DNA of 64,000 nt from Echinicola marina. Its GTDB lineage: Bacteria; Bacteroidota; Bacteroidia; Cytophagales; Cyclobacteriaceae. The stretch is from the NCBI RefSeq assembly GCF_020463795.1, contig NZ_CP080025.1, positions 4,399,501 through 4,463,500 of the forward strand, given 5' to 3'. The notes beneath the pieces are model-generated. The model had not been told where the DNA came from. It did no database searches and saw nothing but the letters and a program-made list of their open reading frames with translations. The position numbers and the translations under genes were made by a program. Below are positions 55,001 to 63,949 of this stretch, one piece after another (the stretch's first letter is position 1; each line of letters opens with the position of its first letter).

Positions 55001-56357
55001 CAATTTTACGGTAAATGATGAACCTACTACAGCAGAAATTAGGGTTTTCCAAAGCCCTGTATTTGCTTTGAACTTACCTGCTCATCCTGTCACTGATCCT
55101 AACTTATTGCTTTCCGCCTCTCCTGTTTTTGAGGATGCGGAATATTCTTGGGATTTTGGTGATGACAGACAGTCTACAGAAAAGAGCCCACAAGTAAGTT
55201 ATCAGTTGCCAGTCAACGATGAAAACAAGGTGACCGTTAGCCTCACTATTACACCTAAAAATGGCGCTTGTCCAGCTACAGTAAGCGGAGAAATCATTTT
55301 TGAAGAAGCAGTAGAAGAGGTTGACTTGGACCTTAAGCCAAGAGAGATATGTAGAGATGCTCAAGTAAGCCCCATTCCATTTACGGTAGTTCCAGAAAAT
55401 GGTATAGTCAGTGGGGAAGGGGTTCAAAACACAGCCAATGGTTATGTATTTAACCCTCTATTAGTCAGTGACATCAATTTAGGCAAAGATTTGAATTTTA
55501 AAGTGAATGGTCAAGCCACAGATTTAACTGTAAGGGTATATGAAAGACCTACCATTAACTTTAGTTATACAATAGATGTTGACCCTGCCTCTGGTAACAA
55601 ACTGCTGTCACTTAAAGTAGATACACCATTCCCAACGGGGACCCAATACCATTGGTTCTTGGACAATAAAGCCTTGGACCCAACGACGGCTACGGGCATG
55701 AAGCAAGAGCTTCCTGCTGAACTGGATAGCATATCGGTAAGGGTAATGGTAGAATTGGATAATGCCTGTAAGCAAGCAAGTAGTGAAACCATAACGATTG
55801 ATCTTAATGAAGGATCAGGAAACTGTATGGAAGAAGGAACTAGGTTTATCCAATCTGGAGCGGAAAGGTTTAGTGCCTTTTTACAAACGGAAGAATTCAA
55901 AAAAGTAGATGATTGGGGCAAAGGCATTATCACCGATGCCATAGATACCATAAACTTGATTGCAAAGGATGCCCCGAATTTTGTTTCTGGTAAGCAAAAT
56001 GGACAATTAGAAAAAATACTATTACCTCAAATTCAAGCCTTAACGGACTATATGGTAGAAATGAATAGTGGAAATGGTCCTGGAATGGCCCCTGCCAAAG
56101 AACTGTTCGAATTTTATATTCAATTATTCTATACCCTTATCAAGTGTCAAGATAGAAGCAATTATGATGAATTTAAAGCTGAATTTTCGCAAATTCTTCA
56201 AGTAATGACTTCAATGATGAAACGACTGGTTGAATTTAAAGTGATTTGGGATGCTGATAAAAGCATGCAGACTTACTATAAAAACTTAATTGTGGAATTT
56301 GATGGAGTGGACTATATACAGGCCGCTATTAAAGAACAATCTCAATTGATCGCTTAA
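52092..56357 (+). CDS. Giant PKD-repeat protein of the eCIS, candidate shield or receptor protein
   Basis: A 1421-residue protein, the largest in the operon. The N-terminus (FFEDQDRLTRVFLNGVGIVC) resembles proteins I recall from other Bacteroidota eCIS loci. Residues about 130-900 are mostly helical, with a coiled-coil look. Residues about 905-1250 hold two copies of a beta module (TYCLGLEQAPIGFEVIPVGG near 920; REICRDAQVSPIPFTVVPEN near 1085), each followed by a PKD-like domain (YSWDFGDDRQ near 1016). A helical domain ends the protein. No Afp13-like fibre is seen, so it may supply surface binding or a baseplate shield. That is inference. Confidence 0.7.
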   Translation: MANKLSIITTQYHTYKVDQVLTHTQLNESISFFEDQDRLTRVFLNGVGIVCGFKVSRPTSGIVQVTQGIGVTTDGDLLKLLQEYDDPAISGFKMVDDHVNYTHFRVFEDKNSHYEKFKQGEAKINLWKLVPPEQVTETDQALSSMENMADKIALLYLETYPLEADMCSGINCDNQGVEQVARLHVLLTDEEGAKHLMDNDGVYQRLDIKSLYRSLKHIKLKRVLLSQANTKDLQKLEDSYYKAIMATDIEGLNDGLSALSNFLGLPSNISQRVKLFLTKPNPSYVNNFQYQYDWLRDIINTYHEIVEILYTLNATCLPDIDAFPKHLMLGKVITKDDINDFRHGFYKSPITGDTSVTSRLNSLLERMKLMLFTFQTPKVDISITPSVFKGNLGDKAIPFYYKNSNNLIDHWNFDKTKRGRTDEIPRFKRAIDPQTNDPIEPLEYDSNEVDFYRIEGHQGKSYDQALIKIMDKVKEYNLDFDVKALSINQVLDSIKMEDYKCHFEDLMLLMEAWNDEISCITGKISQFFSSLDIKKLLEASNVESAETVSPKVEMAEPLYKAYEPKSVTIEDVAVLINNGKISLAEAQRLYPYLFEATKDYKTESRSSIQESITKNISSDSESLGIVFDSTIKKEDNPYYSYNDIKVAAEKEAVNYIKDIEISEDYKMAFIDKPIEIIAASYDISNYIPERLFELDDFYIDQYEASIESLCKKLVEFSKSLDKLDISDRLKSYYQSQALFYSSICCAANKLKILQAEIDSRKQTILEGLQLSNFFEHHPGLDHQAGVSKGGTFVMVYYSREPRKVEKAISGLSIMEKWGGYKEAIYEKSDYNSIAEKYELFKDPTKLEDDLATLKKALAGETSISNIALPSKGQLKSSLKDGTVMADFMLPYRCCSDCTPINFVVPRPVVYLNLSEDTYCLGLEQAPIGFEVIPVGGTIKVVDEISGVIVGEDAISIDASLFPVDHLGQAINFTVNDEPTTAEIRVFQSPVFALNLPAHPVTDPNLLLSASPVFEDAEYSWDFGDDRQSTEKSPQVSYQLPVNDENKVTVSLTITPKNGACPATVSGEIIFEEAVEEVDLDLKPREICRDAQVSPIPFTVVPENGIVSGEGVQNTANGYVFNPLLVSDINLGKDLNFKVNGQATDLTVRVYERPTINFSYTIDVDPASGNKLLSLKVDTPFPTGTQYHWFLDNKALDPTTATGMKQELPAELDSISVRVMVELDNACKQASSETITIDLNEGSGNCMEEGTRFIQSGAERFSAFLQTEEFKKVDDWGKGIITDAIDTINLIAKDAPNFVSGKQNGQLEKILLPQIQALTDYMVEMNSGNGPGMAPAKELFEFYIQLFYTLIKCQDRSNYDEFKAEFSQILQVMTSMMKRLVEFKVIWDADKSMQTYYKNLIVEFDGVDYIQAAIKEQSQLIA

Positions 56358-57974
56358 TTGGAAAACAAGGCATCACATATTATCCATAAAATCTATTGCG
56401 AGGTACTTGAGGCAAGTCCTGAAAGAAGCCAAATGCTCAAAAACAATTTGGCGGAATGGTTAAAGTCTGAATTATTGCCTTTGTTGGAGCGCTATCTGGA
56501 TCAAATGGATAGAACCATAGAAAATGCCCACTATCAAATTCCGAATTTAGAAATAAATATAAATAGTTCCTCAAAGGTGTTTGAAAGCTCCAAGGCATCT
56601 ATGGACCAGTTGGCCAAAGACCATCTGCTATCACAGCTGAAGGAACAATTGGAACAACAATTTCAGCAACTAGAAAATAAAGTCAGCCAAGCCAAATCGA
56701 TTTCGAAAGCTAGCCTTGAACTTGATAGTTTATCAAAGGATAATCATTTAGGCTTATCAAGTCTAGATAGAGAAATAAAAAGTATCATACAGATACTGGA
56801 AACAGGTGAAAAGCCTTGGTGGCTAAGTGCTCAGGAAAAAATAGAGCTATTTAGTGATTGGTCTGATACTAACCGTGTAAAGCCTATTCTCTTTCATCCA
56901 AAATTTCACAAATTACTGGAAAGAAGTGGAAGAGAAGTTGATTTAAGAAGAAGGTTTTTAAAGCAATTCAATTACCAGCAAATCAAATATATCCTTTCTG
57001 CATATTATTCAAAATCACCAATATTGACTAAGGGTCAAGATGTATTATCGCAGTGGCCAAAAGATATATCTAGTCCATTGAAATCATTGATTATGGATGA
57101 TATTTGGAGATTGTTGCTTTCTGAAAGGACCGAATCAGAAATAGAGTCTTCTTTTACAAAATCAATCCATGCCATAAAAAGCATTGTGACTGCTGAACAG
57201 AAAAAGCTGCTTATCATCTATCAAACCAGCTTTAAGGTCGCTTTCGAAAAATTTGGCTATAAGGAAATAAGCAAATCCACTTGGTATAGCGAATTATCAG
57301 ATGCCATCGATAAACCTGAATCTTTCATTCAGTCAGTCCTTAAAAAAGAAAGAGGAAACAAAGCTGAAAAGCTAAAAAAATCAAGCACTCAAGAAAGTAG
57401 TGCTGATGCTGATCTTAAGAAAAAAAGCAAAGGTACTTTGCCTCAGGAAGAAGATCATTTATTGGATGACAAATTTGCCGATAAGGAATTCCATATGGAC
57501 CAGGCAGGCTTGATCCTTTTGCATCCATTCTTCAAGGAACTTTTCACCAACTGTAAGTTAATCAACCAGCAAAATGAATTTATAGATCAAGATAGGGCAG
57601 TTCATTTATTACATTACTTGGCCACCAAGGAAGAACTGGCATTTGACCATGATTTAATATTTGAAAAATATTGCTGTGGAGTTCCTAAAGACCATATCGT
57701 AAGCAGAGAGATTGTATTATCGAATGAATTAAAAGATCATGCGGATGAATTATTGAACGCTGTAATTAATCATTGGAAAGCATTAAAAGGTACAGGGCTG
57801 GATACTTTGAGGGCAGAATTTCTATGTAGAAAAGGTAAGCTGGATACTCGAGGAAAGCATTCAAAACTGATCATTGAGAGAAAAACCCAAGATATATTAT
57901 TGGAAAAATTGCCTTGGAGTATCGGAATGGCAAAGTTTCCATGGAAAAGAGGATTATTATTCATTGAATGGTAA
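56358..57974 (+). CDS. eCIS tape-measure-family protein (CIS_TMP)
   Basis: A 538-residue protein from a TTG start directly after the previous stop. The N-terminus (HIIHKIYCEVLEASPERSQM; LKSELLPLLERYLDQMD; YQIPNLEININ) and C-terminus (MDQAGLILLHPFFKELFTNC; LEKLPWSIGMAKFPW) match the family annotated as contractile injection system tape measure protein. A coiled-coil region lies at about 75-130 and a charged linker near 335-370. Sheath length in tails is set by such a protein, though direct proof for this family is thin. It overlaps the next gene by 7 bases. Confidence 0.75.
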   Translation: MENKASHIIHKIYCEVLEASPERSQMLKNNLAEWLKSELLPLLERYLDQMDRTIENAHYQIPNLEININSSSKVFESSKASMDQLAKDHLLSQLKEQLEQQFQQLENKVSQAKSISKASLELDSLSKDNHLGLSSLDREIKSIIQILETGEKPWWLSAQEKIELFSDWSDTNRVKPILFHPKFHKLLERSGREVDLRRRFLKQFNYQQIKYILSAYYSKSPILTKGQDVLSQWPKDISSPLKSLIMDDIWRLLLSERTESEIESSFTKSIHAIKSIVTAEQKKLLIIYQTSFKVAFEKFGYKEISKSTWYSELSDAIDKPESFIQSVLKKERGNKAEKLKKSSTQESSADADLKKKSKGTLPQEEDHLLDDKFADKEFHMDQAGLILLHPFFKELFTNCKLINQQNEFIDQDRAVHLLHYLATKEELAFDHDLIFEKYCCGVPKDHIVSREIVLSNELKDHADELLNAVINHWKALKGTGLDTLRAEFLCRKGKLDTRGKHSKLIIERKTQDILLEKLPWSIGMAKFPWKRGLLFIEW

Positions 57975-59440
57975 GGGCTATGAGAGAATTAAAAAAAAGG
58001 AATAAACCAGGGCAATCCAACCAAGGGCTAATCAATAAAAAGGAAGAAGGCCAAAAAGATTTTTTTGGCGTGCAAGCCAAACTAGAAATGGGCAAACCGG
58101 GCGATAAATATGAGCAAGAAGCAGATGCCATAGCAGATCAAGTTGTCAACAATACTTCTGCTAAAAACGACCCTATACAACAAAAAGGAACGGAGGAAGA
58201 ATTACAGCAAAAACCTTTGGCATCATCGATTAGTATGGTACAAAAACAAGATTTAAAAGAAGAGCAAGAACCCGTTCAAAGCAAATTCGGTGAAGAGGAA
58301 CAAGAAGAGCCGCTTCAAAAAGCCGAGGAAGAGGAAGAAGCCATGCAAACGAAATCTGAGGAGGAAGAAGCTGTCCAATCCCAGGAAGAAGAGGAAGCCG
58401 CGCAGGCTAAAGCTGAGACTACTTCCAGCAAGCAACAAGGTGCCAATCATATTGAACCTAGCCTCAATCAAAGTAAGGGTTCTGGCAGACAAATGGATGC
58501 AGGTATCAAAAATGAAATGGAAACAGGATTTGGTGCAGATTTCAGTCATATTAGGATCCATACCGATGAACGGGCAAATCATATGAATAAAGCCATAGGT
58601 GCCCAAGCATTCACCCATGGGAATGATATCTATTTTAATTCCGGAAAATACAGTCCTGAATCGCATAAAGGCAAACAGCTTTTGGCCCATGAACTCACAC
58701 ACACCGTACAGCAAAAAGGCATGGTACAAAAGAAAGTGCAAAGAAACTGGAGCAAGAATGAAAACTATAAATCCTATGATGGCAAAACCATCAAAGCAGA
58801 TCTAAAATTGAAATTTGAAGGAGCTGTACTTAATAAAAGTGCAAATGCAGCCCTTAACACCGCAGGTTTGGCCAGTGCTGCCAAAAGCCAAATTGAAAAT
58901 AGCTTTAAAGGGAAATTAAGAAAAAGCATTTTTGGTATTGACGTAGTATATGATGTCAGCACCACTGCCAATGTCAGGGTGATCAATCAACTTACCGACC
59001 TCAATTTTATGTCTGAGCATTTGATAGTTGTGCTAGACGATAGCCATCCCAAGGTAAACGGCACTTATGGTAGGGGACCATTTTACGGCACCATAGTTTA
59101 CTTAAATGAGAAACATACTCCAGGAATGATTTCAGGATCCGATAAAAACACCATTCCTCATGAGGTTGGACATACAGCCGGATTGAAGCACTTAATGGAA
59201 AAAAGTGACGAATCTGGAATGATAGGTAAGCTGATCAAAGAAATACATCATCTTCAAAATAAGGATAATATGATGTGGAGAGGAGGAGGCCATCCAAGTT
59301 ATTCCATGGCCGATGCAGATAAAAAACTGGTAAAAACCAATCCTGAGCAATTGGATAAAGTCAGAAAAAACCTCAATAATAACGAGCTCAACAAGATCAA
59401 TGTATTCAATTTCATCGATCTAATGAAATTGGGCAATTAG
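57968..59440 (+). CDS. eCIS-core (DUF4157) effector with metzincin-type protease domain
   Basis: A 490-residue protein in three parts. Residues 30-60 carry the loading-type motif VQAKLEMGKPGDKYEQEADA. Residues 95-150 are an acidic Gln/Glu/Lys repeat. Residues 185-250 are the DUF4157 domain with HELTH (241-245). The C-terminal payload (about 255-490) has HEVGHTAGLKH at 398-408, the full metzincin HExxHxxGxxH, and a Met-turn-like NMMW at 434-437. It is therefore a candidate zinc protease toxin or processing factor. It lacks a signal peptide, as expected for cargo loaded inside the cell. Confidence 0.8.
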   Translation: MVRAMRELKKRNKPGQSNQGLINKKEEGQKDFFGVQAKLEMGKPGDKYEQEADAIADQVVNNTSAKNDPIQQKGTEEELQQKPLASSISMVQKQDLKEEQEPVQSKFGEEEQEEPLQKAEEEEEAMQTKSEEEEAVQSQEEEEAAQAKAETTSSKQQGANHIEPSLNQSKGSGRQMDAGIKNEMETGFGADFSHIRIHTDERANHMNKAIGAQAFTHGNDIYFNSGKYSPESHKGKQLLAHELTHTVQQKGMVQKKVQRNWSKNENYKSYDGKTIKADLKLKFEGAVLNKSANAALNTAGLASAAKSQIENSFKGKLRKSIFGIDVVYDVSTTANVRVINQLTDLNFMSEHLIVVLDDSHPKVNGTYGRGPFYGTIVYLNEKHTPGMISGSDKNTIPHEVGHTAGLKHLMEKSDESGMIGKLIKEIHHLQNKDNMMWRGGGHPSYSMADADKKLVKTNPEQLDKVRKNLNNNELNKINVFNFIDLMKLGN

Positions 59441-59481
59441 TTAGCAACAAACTTTTTAGCATGTACCATTAGAGCCAAATT

Positions 59482-62400
59482 TTGCCAATGAAATCTTTTA
59501 ACTCAAAAACCTATTCCAGCAAAGGAAAAGCTGCCCAAAGCCAAGCTGATAGCTTCTTTCAGGCTAAATTGAACATGGGTCAAGCAGGGGACAAGTATGA
59601 GTTGGAAGCAGATCAAATGGCCGATCAAGTCGTTGAAGGTATCAATGATCCTTCAGCAAACCATGCTGCAGACACCGCTATACAAACACAACAAGAGGAA
59701 GAAGTTCAAACAAAGGAAACAGCAGAGGCTGAAGTCCAAGGAAAGCCCCTTGCAGAAACAGTAACACCAGTTGTACAAGCTCAGGTAGAAGAAGAGCAAG
59801 TCCAGGAGAAAGAAGAGGAAGAAGAGCTCCAAAAGCAAGAAGAAGAGGAAGTGCAAAAAAGCATAGAAGCAAGTGATGAAGGAGAGGATGACAATGCTGA
59901 AGGTAATGTGCAAGCCAAATCAGACCAGAGTAATTCCATTTCCCCAGGACTCGAAAGCCAAATTAAATCCGGTACAGGAGGAAGTTCCATGGATGCCCAT
60001 ACCCAATCCAATATGGAAAGTGGATTTGGGGCTGATTTCAGTGATGTCAAGGTCCATACGGACAGTTCAGCAGTTCAAATGAGCAGGGACCTCGGTGCAC
60101 AGGCCTTCACCCATGGCAATGATATCTATTTCAATGAAGGAAAATATGATCCGGGAAGTACCTCTGGTCAGCACCTGCTTGCCCACGAGCTTACCCACAC
60201 TATACAGCAAGGAAGCAGTTCTTCGGTACAGGGAAAGATGGTGCAGAAGGATGGGGAAGAGGAATCTTCATTCAGCCCAGACACTTTCACTATAAATGAT
60301 GTAAGAGGTTTAAATCTTGAGGTCATTATATCAAATAGCGATACAATAGTAATTGATAAATTTCCTATGGGGGCATATAAAGTTCCTATTCATAATCGTC
60401 AACGCCCCTTTTCAAGACCTAAAAATTATAGAAGAGAATCTAACGAAGAAAACAATAGTCAAAGATCACTTTGGACAAATAATTTAAAATCTTCTTCAGC
60501 AATAGTTGACTTTGTTGAATCAAATGTAAGAACTCAGTTTAGAGAAGATATCAGAGATAGCAAAATTTATGTATTTAAAGTTCCAGGGGGACAAGGTAAT
60601 CAATATAGAAGAATTATAGGCCAACCTGAAGCCATCAAAGAAGAGCTTGCTCTTCCTTCTTGGCGAAGCAATGGTAGTCGACGGTGGTTCCAAATAGATC
60701 ATAAACAGGAATTACAACTAGGAGGTCAAAATGAAGTGAATAACTTAAATCTATTGAATGAGGATTCCAATAGAGCCTATGGTTTTTCAATCAATAACAC
60801 TATCAGTATGATAGCTGGGAAAATAGGTAATCATGAAAAAGAAAATCCATCCGGACCAAGATCTAATTTGAAAAATGCCACAGTCGTAAAACAACATTGG
60901 AATTTAAGATTCAATAATGCTGTTAACGATCCCACATCAAGAGCTGACGCCAACCCAAGTCACTGGGATTATGATCAAATATATTCAGGTGAACACCTAC
61001 AATCCACAAACGACATTAGTTTGGAGTCTATTGATTCGTTAGGAGATGAATCTAAAGTTTTTATTTTTCCATTTACTAACGGTGGTGTTGGAAAGCAATT
61101 CAACAATAATACTTCTTTAATACAAAATGAAAAATTATGGCTTAACCCTTGGGTAATTACATCCAAGACATTTAATACAACACAAGGCAGTGAAAATACC
61201 GACACCTTAGGTGATTTTCACCTCGAGTTAAAAGAAAATGAAGTAGCTAATGCTGTAGATTCAACACCTCTGACTATTAATAGATACAGAGGTTCTCGTT
61301 TTGCTGGTTATTTAGATGTAAATAAATTTTTTCTCCAGCAATATTCAAACCGAGCCTTTAATATCAAAAAATTTAGTCCTGTTACTTTTACTGGAGCAAA
61401 TTTTTATGGTAATAATGGCCCTGAAATTACAGGTAAAGTACACCCTACACTTTCTTTAATTGAAGGTACTGATTTGGACTTAAGTATTAGAGCTGGAGAT
61501 ATAGAAATAAGCAAGACTTTTGATATTGGCAGTTTCAATTTCCCCCGTCCATTCGAAATATCTGATTCTAGTTTATCATTATTTGTATCTACTGAAAGAG
61601 GAATTGGCATAGAAGGTCAGGTCAACTTTGGTATTGATCAAGTCGGGGAGGGACATATTGGTGCGGCTGCTTCTACTTCTGGCGGATTTGAATTGGAAGG
61701 TGCCTTTAACTTTGATTCGGAGCTATTTGATCCTGCAGAGATCAATGTAGTATATAAGGACAATATTTGGACCATTGGTGGTGAAATAGGCATTCCTGAA
61801 GGGAAGGTAAGAGGAGTCAAAAGTGCCACCATTAACGCATCCTATAGTGAAAACAATTTCACCGCAACAGGTGAGGCAGAACTGGACATTCCTGGGATTG
61901 AACGTGGGTCAATGACCGTGGAATATGGTGAAGAAGGTTTTTCCATTGGCGGTAATTTTGATTTGAGCTCAGATATTCCTGGCATTACTGGAGGTAATGT
62001 GGAAGCCCGTATTTCCAAGGAAGCAGGGGCAGAGGAGTATGATATTTTTGTTTCAGGAACTGCCCAACCGGATATACCAGGCATTACGACTTCCCTGAGC
62101 GTTACCTATGAAAATGGGGCCTTGACCATTGAAGGATCGGCTTCCTACAGTCGTGGCATGCTCAGCGGAACCGTGAATGTAGGAGCTACCAATAGGGCCA
62201 TTGGTGATGACGGGGAGCCCACCGGAGAACCCGATGATACCATGCGGGTATATGGTGGAGGCAGCCTGACCTTACAACTCACTCCTTGGCTGGCAGCCAC
62301 TGCAGGGGTGAATTTTACTCATGAAGGTGAAATTGAAGTCACTGCCAGGCTCTCTTCAGATAGTTATGAAGTATTCAGAAGAAGGGAAATCAATAGAAAC

Positions 62401-63066
62401 CTCTTCAGTGTTCCTACCATAGAAATCCCTCTATTCGCCATTCCATTGGGACCAAGAAGTCTAGGCTTGGTAGCCCAAATAGGTGGTGGCTTGGACTTTA
62501 CTGCAGGTTTTGGCCCTGGGGAATTAAGAAACCTATATGCAGAAATCACCTATAATCCAGAAAGAGAAGAGGAAACTACTATAGCAGGCCATGGGGAATT
62601 TGCTATCCCTGCAGATGCTGGTTTGACCCTTAGAGGGGATTTAAGTTTAGGGGTCAGTGTGGCCATTGCCAGCCTTAGTGGTGGTATTGAGTTGGCAGGA
62701 ACCTTGGGACTGGAAGGTGAGGCAGCAGCGGAGGTGGATGTTAACTGGAGCCCTCAAACGGGTCTGGCATTGGATGCGGAAGGCAGGATCACCGTCAATC
62801 CGAAATTCACCTTTGACATTAATGCTTTTGCAAGAGCCAGCTTAGGTATCGGTTGGTTTTCAGTTTCCGAAACATGGAGGCATAATCTTGCCTCTTATGA
62901 ATGGGGACCGGGTATACAGTTTGGAGTCGTTTTCCCTGTCCATTACAGGGAGGGAGAACCATTTGATATGTCCTTTGATGATATCGAAGTGATTTATCCG
63001 GATTTGGATGTGATCGATATGGCCAAAGGATTAGCCAGAGATGTTAAAAACGATTTATTTGATTAA
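59482..63066 (+). CDS. eCIS-core (DUF4157) effector with HNH-like nuclease motif and beta-repeat tail
   Basis: A 1194-residue protein. The N-terminal half parallels its neighbour: FQAKLNMGQAGDKYELEADQ (26-45), an acidic repeat (65-130) and DUF4157 with HELTH (235-239). Residues 402-434 read WFQIDHKQELQLGGQNEV, NNLNLLNEDSN and RAYG, the DH..LGG.N...NL.LL...N pattern of HNH/endonuclease VII-type enzymes. Residues from about 700 are beta-rich, with DIPGI at about 797, 830 and 863 (33-residue spacing), and then a Gly-rich barrel-like end. The middle is markedly more AT-rich than both ends, pointing to a swapped payload. The target is unknown. Confidence 0.75.
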   Translation: MPMKSFNSKTYSSKGKAAQSQADSFFQAKLNMGQAGDKYELEADQMADQVVEGINDPSANHAADTAIQTQQEEEVQTKETAEAEVQGKPLAETVTPVVQAQVEEEQVQEKEEEEELQKQEEEEVQKSIEASDEGEDDNAEGNVQAKSDQSNSISPGLESQIKSGTGGSSMDAHTQSNMESGFGADFSDVKVHTDSSAVQMSRDLGAQAFTHGNDIYFNEGKYDPGSTSGQHLLAHELTHTIQQGSSSSVQGKMVQKDGEEESSFSPDTFTINDVRGLNLEVIISNSDTIVIDKFPMGAYKVPIHNRQRPFSRPKNYRRESNEENNSQRSLWTNNLKSSSAIVDFVESNVRTQFREDIRDSKIYVFKVPGGQGNQYRRIIGQPEAIKEELALPSWRSNGSRRWFQIDHKQELQLGGQNEVNNLNLLNEDSNRAYGFSINNTISMIAGKIGNHEKENPSGPRSNLKNATVVKQHWNLRFNNAVNDPTSRADANPSHWDYDQIYSGEHLQSTNDISLESIDSLGDESKVFIFPFTNGGVGKQFNNNTSLIQNEKLWLNPWVITSKTFNTTQGSENTDTLGDFHLELKENEVANAVDSTPLTINRYRGSRFAGYLDVNKFFLQQYSNRAFNIKKFSPVTFTGANFYGNNGPEITGKVHPTLSLIEGTDLDLSIRAGDIEISKTFDIGSFNFPRPFEISDSSLSLFVSTERGIGIEGQVNFGIDQVGEGHIGAAASTSGGFELEGAFNFDSELFDPAEINVVYKDNIWTIGGEIGIPEGKVRGVKSATINASYSENNFTATGEAELDIPGIERGSMTVEYGEEGFSIGGNFDLSSDIPGITGGNVEARISKEAGAEEYDIFVSGTAQPDIPGITTSLSVTYENGALTIEGSASYSRGMLSGTVNVGATNRAIGDDGEPTGEPDDTMRVYGGGSLTLQLTPWLAATAGVNFTHEGEIEVTARLSSDSYEVFRRREINRNLFSVPTIEIPLFAIPLGPRSLGLVAQIGGGLDFTAGFGPGELRNLYAEITYNPEREEETTIAGHGEFAIPADAGLTLRGDLSLGVSVAIASLSGGIELAGTLGLEGEAAAEVDVNWSPQTGLALDAEGRITVNPKFTFDINAFARASLGIGWFSVSETWRHNLASYEWGPGIQFGVVFPVHYREGEPFDMSFDDIEVIYPDLDVIDMAKGLARDVKNDLFD

Positions 63067-63069
63067 ATT

Positions 63070-63945
63070 ATGATTATGGAAAAGGATAACGCTATATCAC
63101 TCAATAATCAGGGAGTAAAGCATTTTCTCCACCAAGAATTTGAGCAGGCGATGGACTGCTATGAAGCTGCTTTTGAGCTAGATCCCAATAATGCATCACT
63201 GCTAAACAACCTTGGGCTATACCACCATCAACAGCAAAATTTTGAAAAAGCCCTGGAGTTTTTTGAATTGGCCCTTGACCAGGAAAAGAAGCCTAATTTT
63301 ATAATCAATGCTGGGAATTCACTGGCCATGATGGGCAAAAATGAAGCAGCACGTAAAAGATACATGGAAGCAGTTGATTTAGATCCAAAGCATGCCAATG
63401 CTTGGCTGTCCTTGGCAAAATTGGCCAGTTATGAGGGTAATCTGGATGATGCTGAGAAATATTGGGAAGCCCTGCTGAATATTAACCCGCAGGAAAGTCA
63501 CCTTATTGAGCTAGCGAAAACCCTGATTTTGAAAAAGGAATTTGACAAAGCTTTAAATATACTTTACCAGCAAGGAAATAATAGTGATTCAGCTGCACTT
63601 TGGTTTCAAATTGGAAGATGTGAATTCCAATTAAGAAATCATGGTTTAGCTGAAAAAGCCCTCAAAAAATCCTTGGCAGATTTCCCTGATCATCCAGATT
63701 ACAGGTATTATTTGGCTATAAACTATTTAGCAACGGGCAATATGGATGAGGGTTTAAAGCATATCAACCTCCTTCTGAAATTGAACCCTGAAAACGCTCA
63801 AATTTTAACCGAAAAGGGCATTATTTTTTGTAGTCTTCATCAGTATGAAGAGGCCCTAAAGCTTTTTGAAAAAGCGCTGGAAATCCAGCCAGAAAATAGA
63901 AAAGCCCAGCATTATAAAAACCTAGTGGAGAACCAAACATCCTAA
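63070..63945 (+). CDS. TPR-repeat protein of the eCIS operon
   Basis: A 291-residue soluble protein of about eight tetratricopeptide repeats (for example AMDCYEAAFELDPNNASLLN, ALEFFELALDQEKKPNFIIN and ALKLFEKALEIQPENRKAQH). ATG codons at 63070 and 63076 are both possible. There is no signal peptide. TPR proteins bind peptides or act as chaperones. Sitting 3 bases after the effector and 4 bases before the next gene, it may help fold or load the effectors. Confidence 0.85.
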   Translation: MIMEKDNAISLNNQGVKHFLHQEFEQAMDCYEAAFELDPNNASLLNNLGLYHHQQQNFEKALEFFELALDQEKKPNFIINAGNSLAMMGKNEAARKRYMEAVDLDPKHANAWLSLAKLASYEGNLDDAEKYWEALLNINPQESHLIELAKTLILKKEFDKALNILYQQGNNSDSAALWFQIGRCEFQLRNHGLAEKALKKSLADFPDHPDYRYYLAINYLATGNMDEGLKHINLLLKLNPENAQILTEKGIIFCSLHQYEEALKLFEKALEIQPENRKAQHYKNLVENQTS

Positions 63946-63949
63946 CCTT

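Noticed and set aside
38322-57974. Type VI secretion system
   Set aside because: There is a single sheath gene instead of TssB/TssC, no TssJLM membrane complex and no ClpV, and DUF4157 cargo is present. This fits eCIS.
58253-58741. 162-residue minus-strand ORF rich in Phe and Leu
   Set aside because: It is the complement of the Glu/Lys repeat in the eCIS-core protein, which automatically reads as hydrophobic sequence.
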